Part shown: piece by piece, positions 6,941 to 8,621 of the stretch
Position numbering within the stretch: the stretch's first letter is position 1
How the letters are laid out: each line of letters starts with the position of its first letter
Position numbers and translations under genes: made by a program
Assembly: GCA_036279835.1 (NCBI GenBank)
Contig: DASUII010000121.1
Coordinates: 1 to 8,621, forward strand
Direction: 5' to 3'
Length of the DNA stretch: 8,621 nt
Source of the DNA: GCA-003244245 sp036279835
GTDB taxonomy: Bacteria; Actinomycetota; Actinomycetes; Mycobacteriales; Pseudonocardiaceae
Notes under the pieces: generated by a model
Seen by the model: the letters and a program-made list of their open reading frames with translations, nothing else
Told to the model about the DNA's origin: nothing
The model's database searches: none

Positions 6941-7357
6941 TCACTCCAGCCCGAGGACCCCGGCCGCGGCGGGATCGCATTCGTCGAGGAAGTCCCGGCA
7001 CCGCCGGGCTTCGGGGTCCTCGCCGATCTCGGCGGCCGCCCGGGCCAGTGCGGCAAGTGCGCGCAGAAAGCCCCGGTTGGGGGCGTGTGACCACGGCACC
7101 GGCCCGTGACCCTTCCAGCCGAAGTGCCGCAGATGGTCCAGCCCGCGGTGATAGCCGGTGCGGGCGAAGGCGTAGCCGGCGACGGCGTCGCCCTCGTCGA
7201 GCGCCCGCTGCGCGAGCGCCGCCCATGCGGCGGAGAACCCCGGATACGCGGCGGCCACCGTGGCAGGATCGTTCGCCGCGGCCAGGGCCGCTTCAGCGTC
7301 GGGCTGCTCGGGCAGCAGCGTCGGGTTGGGCCCCAGCAGGTTGCCGTGCACGTTCAT
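6941..7357 (-). CDS. DUF3151 family protein (Rv0360c-like)
   Basis: This 138-residue cytosolic protein is one of an actinobacteria-wide family of unknown function. The hallmark stretch runs AFARTGYHRGLDHLRHFGWKG and on through HGPVPWSHAPNRGFLR (63-99). The rest is helical, with the look of tetratricopeptide-type helix pairs: FSAAWAALAQRALDEGDAVAGYAFARTGYHRGL before the hallmark and LRALAALARAAAEIGEDPEARRCRDFL after it. No catalytic motif is apparent. ATG 7357 is preceded by AGGA (7368-7365) at 7 nt. The gene follows fba on the same strand by 54 bp with no strong hairpin between, so it is probably cotranscribed with fba. In M. tuberculosis the equivalent gene (Rv0360c) lies near fba but is separated by Rv0361 and mgtE. 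Its end faces the lipid-kinase-like gene with only 18 bp between the two stop codons. Confidence 0.9.
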   Translation of the reverse strand: MNVHGNLLGPNPTLLPEQPDAEAALAAANDPATVAAAYPGFSAAWAALAQRALDEGDAVAGYAFARTGYHRGLDHLRHFGWKGHGPVPWSHAPNRGFLRALAALARAAAEIGEDPEARRCRDFLDECDPAAAGVLGLE

Positions 7358-7411
7358 CGCTCCATCCTGGCGTGGTTCGTGGTGCCGGGTACCGGTGACT
7401 CTTGAAGAGCC

Positions 7412-8446
7412 CTAACGAGCCAGCGTGCGGCCCTCGCTGCGGAGGTCCTGGCAGACCTGCGTGACCCGGTCGGCCATCGACTGCTCGGCTCGCTTGAGAT
7501 AGGACCGCGGGTCGTAGAGCTTCTTGTTGCCGACCTCGCCGTCAACCTTGAGCACCCCCGCGTACTGACCGAACATGTGGTCGGCGATCGGGCGGGTGAA
7601 GGCGTACTGGGTGTCGGTGTCGACATTCATCTTGACCACTCCGTACGACAACGACTGGTGGATCTCCGCCAGTTGCGAACCGGACCCGCCATGGAACACC
7701 AGGTCCAGCGGCTTGGAACCGGCCGGCAGACCCAGCCGTCGGGCCGCCACTTCCTGGCCCATCTGCAGGATCTCCGGGCGAAGCGTCACGTTGCCGGGCT
7801 TGTACACCCCATGCACGTTGCCGAACGTCGCGGCCAGCAGGTACCGGCCCCGCTCGCCGCCACCGAGGGCATCGACGGTGCGCTCGAAGTCTCCGGCCGT
7901 GGTGTAGAGCTTTTCGTTGATCTCGTTCGCGACGCCGTCCTCCTCGCCACCCACCACCCCGATCTCCACCTCAAGGACGATCTTCGCCTTGGCGCAGGCT
8001 TCGAACAGCTCCGCGGCGATGGCCAGGTTGAGATGCAACTCGGTGGCCGAGCCGTCCCACATATGCGACTGGAACAGCGGGTTCTCCCCCCGGGCCACCC
8101 GCTCCTGGGACATCGCGATCAGCGGCCGGACGAAGGTGTCGAGCTTGTTCTCCGGGCAGTGATCGGTGTGCAGCACGACGTTGACCGGGTACTTCGCGGC
8201 CACCACCCGGGCGAACTCGGCCATCGCCACCGATCCGGTGACCATGTCCTTGACCTTGCTGCCGGAGGCGAACTCCGAGCCTCCGGTGGACAGCTGCACG
8301 ATGCCGTCACTCTCGGCCTCGGCGAACCCGCGCAACGCCGCGTTGAGCGTCTCCGACGAGGTCACGTTGATCGCCGGGTAGGCGAACTCGTCGGCCTTCG
8401 CGCGGTCCAGCATCTCGCCGTAGACCTCGGGCGTCGCGATGGGCAT
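7412..8446 (-). CDS. fba: Class II fructose-1,6-bisphosphate aldolase (zinc dependent)
   Basis: This enzyme reversibly cleaves fructose-1,6-bisphosphate into dihydroxyacetone phosphate and glyceraldehyde-3-phosphate, in glycolysis and gluconeogenesis, in the cytosol. The 344-residue length equals that of M. tuberculosis FbaA (Rv0363c) and the key residues fall at the same numbers: HTDHCPEN (93-100) with catalytic Asp95 and zinc ligand His96, VEIGVVGGEEDG (160-171), GNVHGVYKPGN (209-219) with zinc ligand His212, and VFHGGSGS (250-257) with zinc ligand His252. MNVDTDTQ (273-280) is the phosphate/substrate-binding segment. ATG 8446 has GGAGG (8460-8456) at 9 nt. No key residue is missing. The DUF3151 gene follows at 54 bp in the same direction. 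Across the upstream spacer a divergent gene may begin at 8596. Confidence 0.98.
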   Translation of the reverse strand: MPIATPEVYGEMLDRAKADEFAYPAINVTSSETLNAALRGFAEAESDGIVQLSTGGSEFASGSKVKDMVTGSVAMAEFARVVAAKYPVNVVLHTDHCPENKLDTFVRPLIAMSQERVARGENPLFQSHMWDGSATELHLNLAIAAELFEACAKAKIVLEVEIGVVGGEEDGVANEINEKLYTTAGDFERTVDALGGGERGRYLLAATFGNVHGVYKPGNVTLRPEILQMGQEVAARRLGLPAGSKPLDLVFHGGSGSQLAEIHQSLSYGVVKMNVDTDTQYAFTRPIADHMFGQYAGVLKVDGEVGNKKLYDPRSYLKRAEQSMADRVTQVCQDLRSEGRTLAR

Positions 8447-8595
8447 TGTGGGTGACCTCCGAGTATTCGGTGCTGGCTTCCGGGTTGCACACCTGATTCG
8501 CGGCCGGCACAGCCGGCGATCAGACCGCAGTATGGCCCACCCGCCCGACGAGACGCGATCGGACGGGCGCCACGCGGCCGCAGTACGTTTCCGCC
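8447..8595. promoter_or_regulatory. Upstream region of fba and candidate divergent promoter
   Basis: About 150 bp hold the fba leader and probably its promoter, though I cannot pick a convincing minus-strand -10. A small hairpin (GCCGGC, 3-nt loop, GCCGGC at 8503-8517) lies about 45 nt upstream of the fba ribosome binding site. The octamer CCGCAGTA appears twice in the same orientation (8525-8532 and 8578-8585). The second copy runs into TACGTT (8584-8589), a TANNNT -10 candidate that points rightward. Confidence 0.4.
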
Positions 8596-8621
8596 GTGGC
8601 CCCCGACGAACCGATGGACCG
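8596..8621 (+). CDS. Possible start of a rightward gene (3' truncated by window edge)
   Basis: GTG at 8596 opens a frame to the window end that reads VAPDEPMD. There is no Shine-Dalgarno sequence, but TACGTT (8584-8589) ends 6 nt before it, which is the geometry of a leaderless actinobacterial transcript whose first base is the start codon. ATG 8614 is a second in-frame candidate. In M. tuberculosis the gene divergent from fba (Rv0364) is a DedA-family membrane protein, but eight residues are too few to assign a product here. Confidence 0.3.

Noticed and set aside
6573..7226. Long minus-strand frame that spans the kinase-like and DUF3151 genes
   Set aside because: Arg/Ala/Gly low-complexity translation that overlaps two better supported genes.
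7399..7409. CTCTT/AAGAG hairpin between fba and the DUF3151 gene as a terminator
   Set aside because: The arms are 5 nt with a 1-nt centre, too short and tight to be a stable terminator, so cotranscription remains likely.
7577..8455. A 292-residue plus-strand frame opposite fba
   Set aside because: It is the high-GC mirror of a certain gene, with His/Arg/Leu-rich composition and no recognisable domain.
8503..8517. Riboswitch or attenuator in the fba leader
   Set aside because: Only a 6-bp GC palindrome is present, common by chance at this GC content, with no aptamer-like structure or terminator beside it.

Overview
The window is high-GC DNA with tightly packed genes, GTG starts and GGAGG-type ribosome binding sites, and it comes from an actinomycete. 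The right half is core chromosome. Its order purA(-), degenerate lipid-kinase-like gene(+), DUF3151 gene(-), fba(-) follows the Mycobacterium tuberculosis segment Rv0357c to Rv0363c as I remember it, but without the M50 peptidase (Rv0359), Rv0361 and mgtE genes found there. Protein character fits Mycobacteriales or Pseudonocardiales. The genus cannot be fixed from this sequence alone.

The left half (1-4657) looks accessory. It opens with the 3' end of an EAL-domain gene whose visible catalytic positions are substituted. This gene converges on a minus-strand operon of an XRE-type helix-turn-helix regulator with a helical-repeat C-terminus and a class I SAM methyltransferase, joined by a GTGA stop/start overlap. 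Divergent from the regulator is a 69-residue protein with a four-cysteine cluster that I do not recognise. Next come a small UBP-type zinc-finger protein (-) and a CPA1-family Na+/H+ antiporter (+), divergent with only 40 bp between their start codons.

The right half holds adenylosuccinate synthase (purine synthesis), a protein that resembles a diacylglycerol-kinase fold with its nucleotide-binding motif lost, a DUF3151 protein, and zinc-dependent class II fructose-bisphosphate aldolase (glycolysis and gluconeogenesis). The last 26 bases may begin a plus-strand gene with a leaderless GTG start.

Three of the four convergent gene junctions carry a long inverted repeat: a perfect 44-bp palindrome at 261-304, 20-nt arms at 2705-2766 and 14-nt arms at 4796-4857. 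The fourth junction (6923-6940) is only 18 bp and has none. None has a U-tract, so they are best read as bidirectional, actinobacterial-type terminators. The most unusual material is the palindrome, which overlaps the ends of both flanking coding regions, and the regulator, methyltransferase and cysteine-cluster protein group. No RNA genes, CRISPR arrays, transposons or attachment sites were seen, and no gene-free stretch exceeds 300 bases.
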